In this document: piece by piece, positions 19,862 to 30,100 of the stretch
Layout of the letters: each line of letters opens with the position of its first letter
Position numbering within the stretch: position 1 is the first letter of the stretch
Origin: Tranzscheliella williamsii
Taxonomy: Eukaryota; Basidiomycota; Ustilaginomycetes; Ustilaginales; Ustilaginaceae
DNA length: 64,000 bases
Assembly: GCA_023212725.1 (NCBI GenBank)
Contig: JALBYF010000002.1
Span: 496,001 to 560,000 of the forward strand
Direction of reading: 5' to 3'
Program-made: the position numbers and the translations under genes
Notes under the pieces: model-generated
Databases searched by the model: none
What the model saw: the letters and a program-made list of their open reading frames with translations, nothing else
Told to the model about the DNA's origin: nothing

Positions 19862-21345
19862 ATGTTTCGTACGCTGCGGGCAGTGCGAAGCGGGGTTGGG
19901 GCGGGGTGGGTGGGGCGGCTGGTGGCGGATGGCGGGGGGCGTGGTGGGGGTGTGGGGAGGGGAGGGCAAGCGTTGCACACGCAGTCGCGGGTTGCGTTGC
20001 AGGCCGCCGCGGCGGGTGCTCGCGTGGAGGCGGATGGGGCGGTTGGTGCGGTGGGGGAGGCAGTGGCGGGTGTGCGCGCGGACGGCGGCGCCAACTCGGT
20101 CCAGATCGCGTGGGCGAGCGGGGTGACGAGCCGGTTCGACAACATCTGGCTGCGCGACCACTGCCGCTGCGCGCAGTGCTTCCACCCCGCCACCAAACAG
20201 CGCCTGCTGAACACCTTCGAAATCGCCCCCGACACCCAACCCACCGCGGTGGCCGCCACCCCCACCGGCCTCCGCATCCACTGGCCCCTCCTGCCCTCCG
20301 AATCCACCCCCGCCAACCCCCCGCACCACCACGCCTCCCTCTATCCCTGGCACTGGCTAAGGAACAACTCCTACGATCCACCCCTCGTCCACCCGCCCCC
20401 GACATCCGGCACCACCGACATCGAACCGCTCCTCTGGGGCAGCGAAATCGCCGCCGCACCCCCCACCGTCGCCTACGACGAGGTGATGCAGAGCGACCAA
20501 GGCGTGCTCCACTGGCTGACCAAGGTGGTGAGTGTTTCTGCTTGTCTAGCGCTGTGTTGGGTGAGTGAGCTGACTGTCTGCTTGGTATGCAGGCTCAATA
20601 CGGATTTGCGTTTGTGTCTGGGGTGCCGCCGACGCCGGGGGAGACCGAGGCGTTGCTGCGGCGGGTTGCGTTTCTGCGCGAGACGCACTACGGCGGGTTC
20701 TGGGACTTTACCTCGGATCTGGCGCACGGCGACACGGCGTATACCGATCTTGCGCTGCCGGTGCATACGGACACCACCTACTTTACCGATCCGGCGGGGC
20801 TGCAGATGTTCCACCTGCTGAGCCATACGGGGGGTAGCGGGGGTGGGGAGACGGTGCTGGTGGATGGGTTTGCGGCGGCGGCGCGGTTGCGTGATGCGGA
20901 CCGGGGGGCGTATGCGACGCTGAGCCGCGTGCGCGTGGGTGCACACGCCGCCGGCGACACCGCCACCCTCGTCCGCCCGCGCGACCCGCACCCCATCCTG
21001 CAACACAACCCCTCCGGCGCTCTTTCTCTCGTCCGCTACAACAACGACGACCGTTCCACCCTCCGCCTCCCCCCGCACGACATCATCCCCTTCTACTCCG
21101 CCCTCCGCGCTTGGCACTCCCACATCACCGCCCCCGCCGCAGAATACCGCTTCCAGCTAACCCCTGGCACCCCCCTCCTCTTCGACAACCACCGCATCCT
21201 CCACGGCCGCACCGCCTTCTCCGGCAAGCGCAGACTCTGCGGCGCCTACATCAACCACGACGACTACCGCTCCCGCCTCGCCGTCCTCCGCGCCCGCTAC
21301 ACCCACAACCGCCCCCACCGCGCCGTCTGGGACGACGCCCTCTAA
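19862..21345 (+). CDS. Trimethyllysine dioxygenase (carnitine synthesis)
   Basis: Exons are 19862-20527 and 20593-21345, joined across a 65-nt intron (GTGAGT...TGCAG, with GCTGAC inside), giving 472 aa. This family of Fe(II)/2-oxoglutarate dioxygenases hydroxylates N6-trimethyllysine, the first step of carnitine synthesis in mitochondria. The N-terminus (MFRTLRAVRSG) is basic and fits a mitochondrial presequence. The N-terminal domain has the Cys-x-Cys-x2-Cys zinc cluster in WLRDHCRCAQC. The catalytic domain shows the HxD pair at about H280/D282 in HTDTTYF and the distal His426 with Arg428 in LHGR. The run FTSDLAHGDTAYTDLAL matches TMLHE more closely than gamma-butyrobetaine hydroxylase, though that paralogue cannot be fully excluded. 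It is convergent with the RhoGEF gene, 176 bp apart. Confidence 0.87.
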
Positions 21346-21521
21346 CCCTTCCCCTTCCACGCTCCCTCTCCGCGTCGCAATCATCGTCGCCGAGCCCACC
21401 ACTACCACTCGATCACAGTGAACACGTACAATACTTCTACCACATAAACTTTCTTGCAATGATGTTATTGTGATGATGGTGCTGATTGATCGGTGGTATA
21501 GTACGAGAGCGAGGGGGGTAG

Positions 21522-24143
21522 CTAGGCCGCCTTGGCGGGCTGGGCGGGGCGGAAGGGTTGAAGGAAGCCTGTGGTGAAGCGGGCGAAGCGGGTGGCGGTG
21601 GGTGATTTGGGGGTTTTCTTGGTTTGGGCGGCGGCGGGGGGGTGGGGCGCGGCGACGAGGGCGGGGGGCGGGAGGGAGCGGCCGGGCTGAACTGCGGAGG
21701 CGGAGCCGAACTTGTCTGGGCTGGCCTGGTAGCTGATGGCGAGGTTAGTGATTTCGCAGACGGCGGAGGCGGCGTCGCGGAGGCGGGACCAATTTTTGTG
21801 GGTTTGGGCAAGGCGCTGGTCGCGGCGGTGAGCCGAGTCTGCGGCGGCGTCGTCTTCCTCGTCTTCCTCGGGGAGGGCCAGGCTGGCGGCACGGGCACGC
21901 GAGTGTTTTGCTAGCGCGCCAAAGAGGAGTGGATAGCGCGTGACACGCTGGACGGGAAGGACGAGCAGCTGGGCGAGATGCATGCCCTGCACGCTGGGGT
22001 TGGTGCTCTTGCAGAGCTCGATGAACTGGCCGATGTGCGGGCGGAGCTGCTGCTCGAACGCCAGCCGCTCCTGCGCATCTGCATGCGCCAGACAGTAGCG
22101 CGTATACACCTCGAGCCGCGCCGGCACCTCGTTGACCAACACTGTGCTCAGCGCCAAACAGTCCACCTCCCCTCCCGCCCCCACCGCCGGCACATGCGCC
22201 CTCACCAGCGCAATCAAGTGCTTGGAGAACGCCATCACCTCGTCCAGATTCGACCGGATCTTGGCCACCGAGCCGTCGTGCAGCAGATCCATCCGCCGCA
22301 GCCCGTTCAGGTAGACGTCCGAGAGCACCTGCAGGTCGTTGACAAACTTGGTCTCTGTGGCGATGAGTTCCTCGAGCGCGGAACCCTCTGGGAAATCGCG
22401 GCTGCTGGCGGTCGATGCCGAGTCGGAGACAAAGTAGAGCGACGAGCGCGAGGCGGAACCGGCTGGGCCCGCGTGGCTTGTGCTGGGGGACGAGGGGAGA
22501 GAGATGCCCGGGTTGCCGTGCGGGAGGGTCTGGACGGGCGGGATGGCGCTCAGGCTGCTGCGGGGCGGGCGCTGCGAAACGTCGCGAAGGTAGACGGCCG
22601 GCAGGTCGGTCTTGGCGGGCGGTTGGACGGGGCGGGCGCGGTGAAGGCGCGGTGGCGGTGGCTTGTGCTGCATCGAAGAGCGCAGCACGTGCGACGCTTC
22701 CGCAGCAGGGCGCACCCAGCTGTCCTCCCACTCGATGTCGTCCGAACCGTCCGAGTCGTACGCCGAGTCCGAGTCCACGTCGGCAGACGCGTAGGTGTGC
22801 TCGGAACGCTGCGCGCTGCTGACACCGTCCATGCCGGACTCGGAGCTGTCGCTGTCGCGCGGCAGCTCGCTGATCCGCAGCGACGACCCGCGCGCGCTGC
22901 TTTGCACAGTAGACGTATTGCTCGACGCCACCGGCTCTCCTTCGTTGTCGTACCCGCCGACCGACGCCGCAAACTGGCGCGCAACGGGTGACGTCATGGC
23001 CTGCGGGCTCGAGATCCGCCCAGCCCGCAGCCTGTCCGCGGCCGCCGCCGTGCGGAACGGCTCGGTGGCGGTAGAGGGCGTGTTGGGCACCGAATGCTTC
23101 TTGGGCCGCAGAGCGCTGAGGCTCTTACGTGCAGCCTGGGGGAGGTCCAGGCTCATGCTGCGCATCCTGGTGTGTCCACGGGTATCTACAGGCGCCGACG
23201 ACTGGCGTCCTCGCTGGCTCTCGGTGGCCGTGGTTGGACGGTAGAACGGGAGCGGGGGAGGCGGCGGTGCGTCTAGCTGGCCCACCGAGTTGCCGCGGCT
23301 CTTCTTCCTGGGCATCGAAAAGAACTTGCCCAAGGTGGAGAAGCTGGACTTGCGTTGCTTGCGGCTTGCGAGGATCTGCGTCGAGCCGTCGTCGGTGTAG
23401 TCGGCCTCGGTGCGGGCAGTGAAGGGGGAGAGGGACATCCAGCCGGAGGAGGGATAGGTGCTGAAGCGGAGGCGGTGGAGGTAGTCGTCGGGCTCCTGGC
23501 TGGCGTACATGGCGGTGGGGCTGGGAGGGTCTTCGATCTCGAGCTGTTCGCCGGCGATGCCGAGCTTGCTGATGTTGTGGGCAAATGTTTCGCGCAGGTG
23601 TTCGGCGCTGTGCTTCCTGGCCAGCGCGTCTGAGTCTGGGCGGGTAGAGAGCGAGAGGCGGGGGCGCGCCGCGTGCCTGTCCAAGTTCTTGGCCGGCTTG
23701 CGGCCGGCTCGCGAGGGCGGGGCGAACGACGGCAGGTCGGGTCGCACCCTGTGCTCCTCAATGGAGGGCCTCAGCCTTCTGGGCTGCGCTGTTGTGTCGG
23801 CACGCGCAGGCGTCGAGCGCTGTGCCGCGTCCTTCTTGCCTGCACGTGGGCCGGTCGCGGGCTCTGGCCTCCTCACGCCAAAGGACCCACCATCGCGCGA
23901 CTCCCACTCGCGCTGCAACGCAGACAGAGATTCCGCGTTCAACGGTTTCGGTGCAAGCTCGCCCGTCGAGGCAGACTCCGATCGTGCTGCACGCGGTAGC
24001 CCTTCGCCAGCGGCGTGCATGCTCTGTCCGGCAAATTGGAGAACAGCAGCGCCAAGGGCGTACAGCCCAAACGTGCTCGCTTCTTCGGGGACGCGGGGAC
24101 GCTCATTGGCGGGTTGGGGTCCGATACCGGAGAGATGGGCCAT
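21522..24143 (-). CDS. RhoGEF (DH-domain protein) without visible PH domain
   Basis: This is an intronless 873-aa frame with an ATG at 24143 (MAHLSGIGPQ). The first 580 residues are Ser/Pro/Arg-rich and probably regulatory. A Dbl-homology domain spans about 590-810: it starts ALEELIATETKFVNDLQVL (helix 1) and contains the conserved helix LLVLPVQRVTRYPLLFGAL. DH domains catalyse GDP-GTP exchange on Rho/Cdc42 GTPases, so a role in polarity or cytokinesis is likely. Only about 65 residues follow the DH domain (ending TGFLQPFRPAQPAKAA), too few for the usual tandem PH domain. An acidic insertion (EEDEEDDAAADS) lies inside the DH domain. A TATA-like TATAAG is about 160 bp upstream of the ATG. Confidence 0.85.
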   Translation of the reverse strand: MAHLSGIGPQPANERPRVPEEASTFGLYALGAAVLQFAGQSMHAAGEGLPRAARSESASTGELAPKPLNAESLSALQREWESRDGGSFGVRRPEPATGPRAGKKDAAQRSTPARADTTAQPRRLRPSIEEHRVRPDLPSFAPPSRAGRKPAKNLDRHAARPRLSLSTRPDSDALARKHSAEHLRETFAHNISKLGIAGEQLEIEDPPSPTAMYASQEPDDYLHRLRFSTYPSSGWMSLSPFTARTEADYTDDGSTQILASRKQRKSSFSTLGKFFSMPRKKSRGNSVGQLDAPPPPPLPFYRPTTATESQRGRQSSAPVDTRGHTRMRSMSLDLPQAARKSLSALRPKKHSVPNTPSTATEPFRTAAAADRLRAGRISSPQAMTSPVARQFAASVGGYDNEGEPVASSNTSTVQSSARGSSLRISELPRDSDSSESGMDGVSSAQRSEHTYASADVDSDSAYDSDGSDDIEWEDSWVRPAAEASHVLRSSMQHKPPPPRLHRARPVQPPAKTDLPAVYLRDVSQRPPRSSLSAIPPVQTLPHGNPGISLPSSPSTSHAGPAGSASRSSLYFVSDSASTASSRDFPEGSALEELIATETKFVNDLQVLSDVYLNGLRRMDLLHDGSVAKIRSNLDEVMAFSKHLIALVRAHVPAVGAGGEVDCLALSTVLVNEVPARLEVYTRYCLAHADAQERLAFEQQLRPHIGQFIELCKSTNPSVQGMHLAQLLVLPVQRVTRYPLLFGALAKHSRARAASLALPEEDEEDDAAADSAHRRDQRLAQTHKNWSRLRDAASAVCEITNLAISYQASPDKFGSASAVQPGRSLPPPALVAAPHPPAAAQTKKTPKSPTATRFARFTTGFLQPFRPAQPAKAA

Positions 24144-25903
24144 GGTGAGCTATCAAAGTGCAGGACTTGTCTGCATGTAAGAGGCGGCGCTGGACCGAAG
24201 CGGGTAAGGGCGCGGCGAAGGGGAGGACGCGAATAAGGGCCTTGGTAAGTTGCTTGCTCCTGGGGGGCGACGAGATGCAAACGCTCGAAAGGCGACGCTT
24301 ATAAGGGGTTGCAGGTGGACGCACGGATGCGCGACAGGGGCGTGGAAAGTACTTTGCAAAGTCTGGTGAATTGTTGGCTGCAGACAGGCGGGTCGACGTG
24401 CGGATGCATTTGGCCAAGATAAGAGGGACAGACAAGACGGGCGTCTCGTCTTGACAGAGCAGCGCTGGAGCAGACAGGGTGGCACTCGCTATAGCGAAGC
24501 AGCCGCTGCCTACAGAGAGCGTGGCCGTGCTGGGGCGGCCAAGTCTGTGCAGGCAATTGGTGCAAAGGCGACCGTTCGGCTGCGATGGCTCGCAACTAGC
24601 GAAACGATAGGACGAGAAGCGATGGGAAACAGCAAGAGGCCGGGAGGTCGAGTTGAAAGCGCTCGGCTGGCTGGTTGTGCGATGGTCTGTGGGAACATGG
24701 AGGAAGCGAAGCGGCGCCATGACGACGGCGGTGAGTGCGGCCGGACTCCCATGGCGATGACGCCCAGTGCGCGCGCAAACGCAACGGGGCAAGCGGTGCT
24801 GCACTGTCATTGCGCGACTTGGTCCTCCCAAACGCGATCAATAGGCGGCCATGACAGGCTGTACAGCCGCAAGGGCGACCACAACGCTTGCGCAGTCTGC
24901 TACCAGTTGAAAAGGGCGGATGACGAGCGCGGCAGGTGGCAGCCAGTGGCAGGGAGATCTGCGGTGCCGAGTCTGACACATTGACGTTCTCATGGATGGC
25001 AAGATCGGCTTGAAAGAGCAGCCGAGACAAACGACTCGCTTGGCTGTGTGAGGGAACAATGCCAATGAGCGGCTGGATTGGAACTGGATGGCGGACCCAG
25101 GACGAAGAAGTGGGAACAAGACGTATTCATGCCGGCCAAGGGCGGATGTGGGCTGATTTTGCGCAGAGGGCGCGCAGGTGTTCGACAGGAAACAAGCACG
25201 GCCGCCATTGGCAAAGGAAAAGGTGGGAGCAAGGTTGGGGAGCGCGTGGCTGAGGAGAGGATCGACGAGCGCGAGATGACGAAGAGAAGGAGCGATGACG
25301 AGGGTTGGAGGCAAGGTGTCCACTCGCGGTGTCGCGGGGGAGATTATGCAAGATGTCGACAGGTGAGGTAAGGAAGGCCATGAAGGCATGGCTTTGACAG
25401 TTGTGAAGGGCCTGTCGTCAGTGGACCTGGGCTGACAGGTCCTGGGTGGACCGTCGATGTCGGCTAATTGCTTTGCTACCCGGATACCCGGAGCAAGCAT
25501 CCAGGCGAGACGGGTCGGGGCCCAGAAACGGAAGTCGTAGATGGCATCTCGGTTCTGGTTGAAAGGACGATCCTGGTGGATGGACGATTCTGGTTGGATG
25601 GAGGACCTCGCCGGTTGGCACTGATCCTATTTTGGAGGAGGTGCAGATGCAGCGCGAGGCGCAGTGACAGATTCTCGCCGAAGCGAAGACGTGATAGGCC
25701 GACGAGGCGACATGAATGGTGCTCGTCGGCTCTCGCTGGCATACGGCTCGCGATGCTTCTATGCAAGATCAGCGTTTGCGTATCACAGGCTTATGCCTAT
25801 CACTTGCTTTGACAGCCGGACCGGACAACTCCCGCCCAGATCCTGCGTTTGGGCCAGCGCAACACTTGAGCCGCTCAAACAGCTTTGTTACTACTGTCCT
25901 CTG

Positions 25904-25968
25904 CCGCTATTCTCCGCCGCTATTCTCCGCCGCTATTCTTCGCCGCTATTGTCCGCCGCTATCGTCCG
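25904..25968. repeat. 13-nt tandem repeat, five copies
   Basis: The unit CCGCTATTCTCCG is repeated five times with 0-2 changes per copy, in non-coding sequence. Confidence 0.9.
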
Positions 25969-27453
25969 TATCCTCTGCCGCTTTGGGCGCGATGACGATT
26001 ATGAAGAGATGCGGAGAGAACAGTCCAAGCTTATCGCAGCTGCCCAGCACAAGTGGGAAGGCAGGACAGACAGGTGGAGAGATTCGCCAAGCCGCTGTGA
26101 CAGAGCATGGGGGGGACGGGCAGGCAGAGTAGGGGAGGAGCCGAGATGGCGCGGAAAGAAAAGAGGCCGGAGGACAGCAACGAGAGGAGCAAAGGCCACT
26201 GACGTAGACAGACGCCTGGCGAAGGCGTACTGATTCATGCGCCTGCCGGCGACCACTGCATGCTTTGCGAGCGGTGATTGGCTGTACTGGCGAGCTGGTC
26301 CGAGGCCTGCTGATGATGATCATCTTGATCGACTCTGTGATCCACGCCGGGCGCGGATCCATTCACCCGACATTACGTGTTGTGCGCGCCGAAATGCGTC
26401 CTTGGCACTTGCGCCATGGGTATGCGGTGCGTATGTGCGCCTTAGAACTCTAGCTCATGGCTGAAGTGGTGGACATTGTTCACTTCGAGGCCTGGACGCA
26501 ACGCCAGAAAGCGTAGAGGCGACAGCGGCGGCATGTTCAGATCAACCACGCTCGGCAGAGGGTGGATCTGGCCGACGCGCGGCAAAGGGGCGGTTGGGAG
26601 AGGGTGGATCTGGCGAAGCGTGGGAATGCACTTGCATGCTGGTGCGCGCATGGCCATCTCGGAGCATCGAGAGCAAGGGGTAGATGACGAGCGGGTGCAG
26701 GGCAAGGCTCGTCTATGCTATCGAGGATCCAAGTGCCGCGCTGGACCCAAGCGATGAAGGTGCGAAGGATTCCAGGTCTCAGAGCGACACAAACGATCCC
26801 ATGAGAGGACATCCGTGCGCCCGCATAGAATGGTTGGTCCCCACCCGAATGATGGATCCTCATCTGCAAGATCGAAAGCCGGGCTTCGCTCCCATCGATC
26901 TGCGCTGAAAACAGCCTGAGAAACTCGCAAGCTATCGGCTCCACGCATGCATACTCCTGCCTAGCTGACGACGAGGACGGGACACAGACCTGGCTCAGAG
27001 TGCTTCTTTGTGGAGGACGCATGAGATCTGCTTGGTCATTGGGAGCGGGGCGCAGGGTGGCAGCCACTGGACAGGTGAAATGTCCGTAGAGCTTAAAGCG
27101 CAGCGCAAGCCCAACGTCAGCGGAGATGAAAAAGAAGGTAGAGACGCAGCGGTGGGGGCAGATGTCAGCATGCCGCGCACGGGGTCGTAGGGACGCGGAA
27201 GAGCCTCGAAGGATTTTGGGGTTCTGCTGCGGTGCGCTCGCAATGCCCCCTTGCTAGGCGGTGGAGGCTTGGCTGGCGGTGCTCATCGCGCAACCCGAAG
27301 CAGCAAGCAGCCCAACAGCCCGACAACAGTCAAACAGCGAGACAAGGGTCGATCGTTGGAAGGGCAGAATGACTCAGCTGAGAAGGTACGCGCAGTCAAG
27401 TGTGTATGAGTGTCTGGCAGTGATCGGCCGCGTCTGCGCCAATCACCTTGCAT

Positions 27454-27483
27454 TCGAATAGGATTCGGTCGAATAGGATTCGG
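27454..27483. repeat. 15-nt tandem duplication
   Basis: Two exact copies of TCGAATAGGATTCGG occur side by side. Confidence 0.9.
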
Positions 27484-28200
27484 TGATTCGTTGATTGATT
27501 TTGTATGTCGTTGGTTTGACTTCTCTGCAGCGAGGCACTACTGCGGCCTCTGTTAGAGCCGCATTCTGAATTCCCACGCTGCTGGCGAGCAAGAACGTTT
27601 CCCTGCGCGTGAACGTGCTTACCCACGCATCGCACGCATTTCGACGGCATCGCGCATGTCTACTGCGTGATTCGCTTGCACGTTGGCCTTGCTTCGGCCC
27701 GCCGCACCCCGTCCGCGTCCCGTCTTTCAACGTGCACGTCCCAGACCGCACCAAGCTGGCCTGCCAATCAGACGCATAAGGCCGAGAAGCAGTGGAAAGA
27801 AGTCATCCGTCAAGTCAGCCAGACGTCAAAGCAAGCAACACTGGTATAAACTGTCTGACAGGAGCGGAGCAGAAGACACGCAGATGCCAAGAGGATCGCA
27901 ACAGCCAGTCTGGAATACCAAAGTCAAAGCAGTGTGGCTGCACTAACCAATGGCCGACTTACCAGAAGCTAAGCTTTCACATTGAGATTAAATCACACTC
28001 GAACGGCAGATGCGGAGATCAGGTTGCAAATCGTTAGATTCCTATTCCAAAGAACAAGGCAGGGAAGCAAATTCAGAAGCGAAAAGAGGAGCGAAAAGAG
28101 GGACGAAATTGGAAAGAAATTGCAACAAAAAGCGGGCTACAAGCAAGGCGAGGGGAGAAGGGCGAAGGGGGTTGCGTGTTAGATCCCGTCCTGGGCTGAG

Positions 28201-28926
28201 TTAGGAGCGAGCCTGGCAGGGCGCGGAGCCTTGGGTCGACTGGAGGCCGAGGCCCATGTAGTGGGGGAGGCAACCGGAATCGTCCTGCTGGTCGGAGGGC
28301 TGGGAGCCAGCGGTGGTGTGGGCGAGGTGGACGGGTTCTTGGCGGCGAGCGCCCATGATGTGCATTTCGCCGTCGGCGTAGAGGTCTTCAGGATTGACGC
28401 CCTCGATGATCATGCGCTGGTGGAGGTTGGCGAGCTGGTCGATGGTGCCGGCGGTGCCTTGGGAGGAGGCAGACTGGGAGCCGCCGAGGGAGAGCTGGTT
28501 GCCGGGGGCGACCTGGCTGTTGTCGTTGTTCTGGTAGGCGGTGGCGGAGCCTGCGTATCCGCCTGCGCTTGCGTCCTGGCTGGAGCCTGTGTTCTGGCGG
28601 CGCTGGGGTGCGCCCGAGAAGAGGTTCTGCAGCACCGAGCCCGCGGTGCCCTGCAGCGAGGCCGACTGGCCCCCGCCGTTGCTCACCTGGTTGCCCGGCG
28701 CCACCTGCGAGTAGTCGTTGTTCTGCGACGCCTGCGCAGTGCCCCCATACCCCCCCGCAGACGCATTCTGCCCCGCACCCACCCCCGTGCTCGACCCTCC
28801 CCCGCTCTCCCCAGCTCCATCCTGACTACTGCTCTGCATCACCGGCGAGCCCGACGGCATCGGCGCAGCACCCCCCAGCGACGCAAGCGCAAGCAGCGAA
28901 ACAACGGAAAAGGCGGCGTACTTCAT
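28201..28926 (-). CDS. Secreted two-repeat precursor, Rep1-type module
   Basis: This 241-aa frame has an ATG at 28926 and TAA at 28201. Residues 1-20 form a clear signal peptide (MKYAAFSVVSLLALASLGGA). The mature part holds two copies of a roughly 50-residue Gly/Ser/Gln/Asn-rich repeat, starting SAGGYGGTAQASQNND and SAGGYAGSATAYQNND. Each continues through SQVAPGNQ and GTAG. Likely Kex2-type sites are PQRR-Q, LHQR-M and GARR-Q. The repeat follows the same plan as the main module of the Rep1-like protein at 32977: ASAxGYxGSS, then a Gln/Asn patch, GNSL, GG-Q, G-GG and a hydrophobic tail before a basic site. The C-terminal 70 residues are not repetitive and contain two Cys. It is probably a cell-wall or secreted peptide precursor; function is unproven. 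A TATATAAGG-like sequence lies about 70 bp upstream on its strand. Confidence 0.82.
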   Translation of the reverse strand: MKYAAFSVVSLLALASLGGAAPMPSGSPVMQSSSQDGAGESGGGSSTGVGAGQNASAGGYGGTAQASQNNDYSQVAPGNQVSNGGGQSASLQGTAGSVLQNLFSGAPQRRQNTGSSQDASAGGYAGSATAYQNNDNSQVAPGNQLSLGGSQSASSQGTAGTIDQLANLHQRMIIEGVNPEDLYADGEMHIMGARRQEPVHLAHTTAGSQPSDQQDDSGCLPHYMGLGLQSTQGSAPCQARS

Positions 28927-30100
28927 CTTGATCTGGATCCGTATGGTGTTTATGACGGCAAGGCAAGGAGGCAGCAGCAGAAGCGTTTGTTCCTTATATG
29001 GAAGGTAGCCCGGGCACTGCAGCTCAAAACGGGGGTCCCTGTTTGACGGTGCGAGCGGACGTGTCTGCGGGCTGGAATTTGCGCGAAAGCTGCCCGAGCG
29101 ACCTTCGTAATTGGCTGCCGAGCCACCTCGCCCTTCTTCACACGACTGTGCCCTCCCTGGCCCAGCTCAACCAGCTTTACGCTGTCGGCAAGCTAGACAC
29201 ATCGCCCGGACCATTGCCTTGTGCGCTGGGATCGCTCTGCTTAGCGACGCTCTGTGAGGCGACGAAGCGAACGCGCAGCAGCACGTCACCAACCATCGGC
29301 TTGCTTAGCCATGGGAACGCCGATGATGGCGAGCGGTTCTCCCTCGGCTCGAGGCAGTCGCTGACAAGACACCACTGTCGATGGTACTGCGGTGTTACCG
29401 GATTGCGGTGGTGCTGGTTTGCGGTGGTACTGGGCGTTGGGTTGGGACGAGGTCTGGGTCGCGTCTGGGTTGGCTTGGCTGGGTGGTGCGTTTCTGGATG
29501 GGCGGCTTAGCGAGGCTCGTTTGGGCTTGCTGATGCCGCTCGACGAGGCGAGGAGCGCCGTGCATACACCACCGGCCTCTAGAATCCATCCAGCGGCCTC
29601 TTCGGCGGCCAACTCATCCACCCAACGTCACACCACGCCCCTCCCTTGCAGCCCTGCCCTCACCGTCGCCCGCAGCGCATCTCTCTCCGCGCCTGTCCGT
29701 CGCTGCACGCTCCTTGCTCCTGGCCCTCCTCCGCAGCCAGGATTGCGCCGCGACTTCGCCGCTGCTCTCGTCCACAGCCTGCCGAAGCAAGCATCCCACC
29801 CTGATCGCACTTCAAGATCAAACTCACGCTTTTTTTCGCCCGACCAGCACTACTGGGCGCAGATTTCCGCGCCGTAACGTTATCATTTTTAATTTTCACG
29901 CACAGCAGTGAAAGTCAAGGCAATATGATTCATGAGAGCAAAAGTGACGGCGCGAAAAGTCGGAAAAAAGGCGAGGGAAGCAAGAGAAGGTAGCACATCA
30001 GCCGTGGGGGGGAGGATACCAAAGCGAGGTCAGGAAAAGCGGGTCGGTAGCCACCAGCACAGACTCAACAGTAGGAGCGTCTGGTAGGCTGGTGGCGCCT
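28927..30100. other. Upstream region of the 28201 gene
   Basis: About 1.2 kb separates two minus-strand secreted-protein genes. The part next to 28926 has a TATA-like element near 28996. The open frames in 29.3-29.9 kb are short, overlap on both strands and show no domain. I see no gene here. Confidence 0.6.

Larger units (their letters stand above)
24144..28200. other. 4 kb gene-poor stretch
   Basis: I find no open frame here with recognisable domains or codon bias like the neighbours, on either strand. Short open frames overlap in all frames and none links into a spliced model. The stretch contains small tandem repeats (13-nt unit at 25904, 15-nt unit at 27454) and a repeated phrase GAGGGTGGATCTGGC near 26555 and 26600. 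The first few hundred bases hold the RhoGEF promoter; the right end is downstream of the 28201 gene. Non-coding transcripts or small lineage-specific genes cannot be excluded. Confidence 0.5.

Noticed and set aside
21978..22991. 337-codon plus-strand frame
   Set aside because: Antisense to the RhoGEF; the translation is Arg/His-rich without domains.
24838..25500. 220-codon minus-strand frame
   Set aside because: Pro/Ser/Leu-rich with no signal, domain or splice continuity; overlapped by open frames on the other strand.
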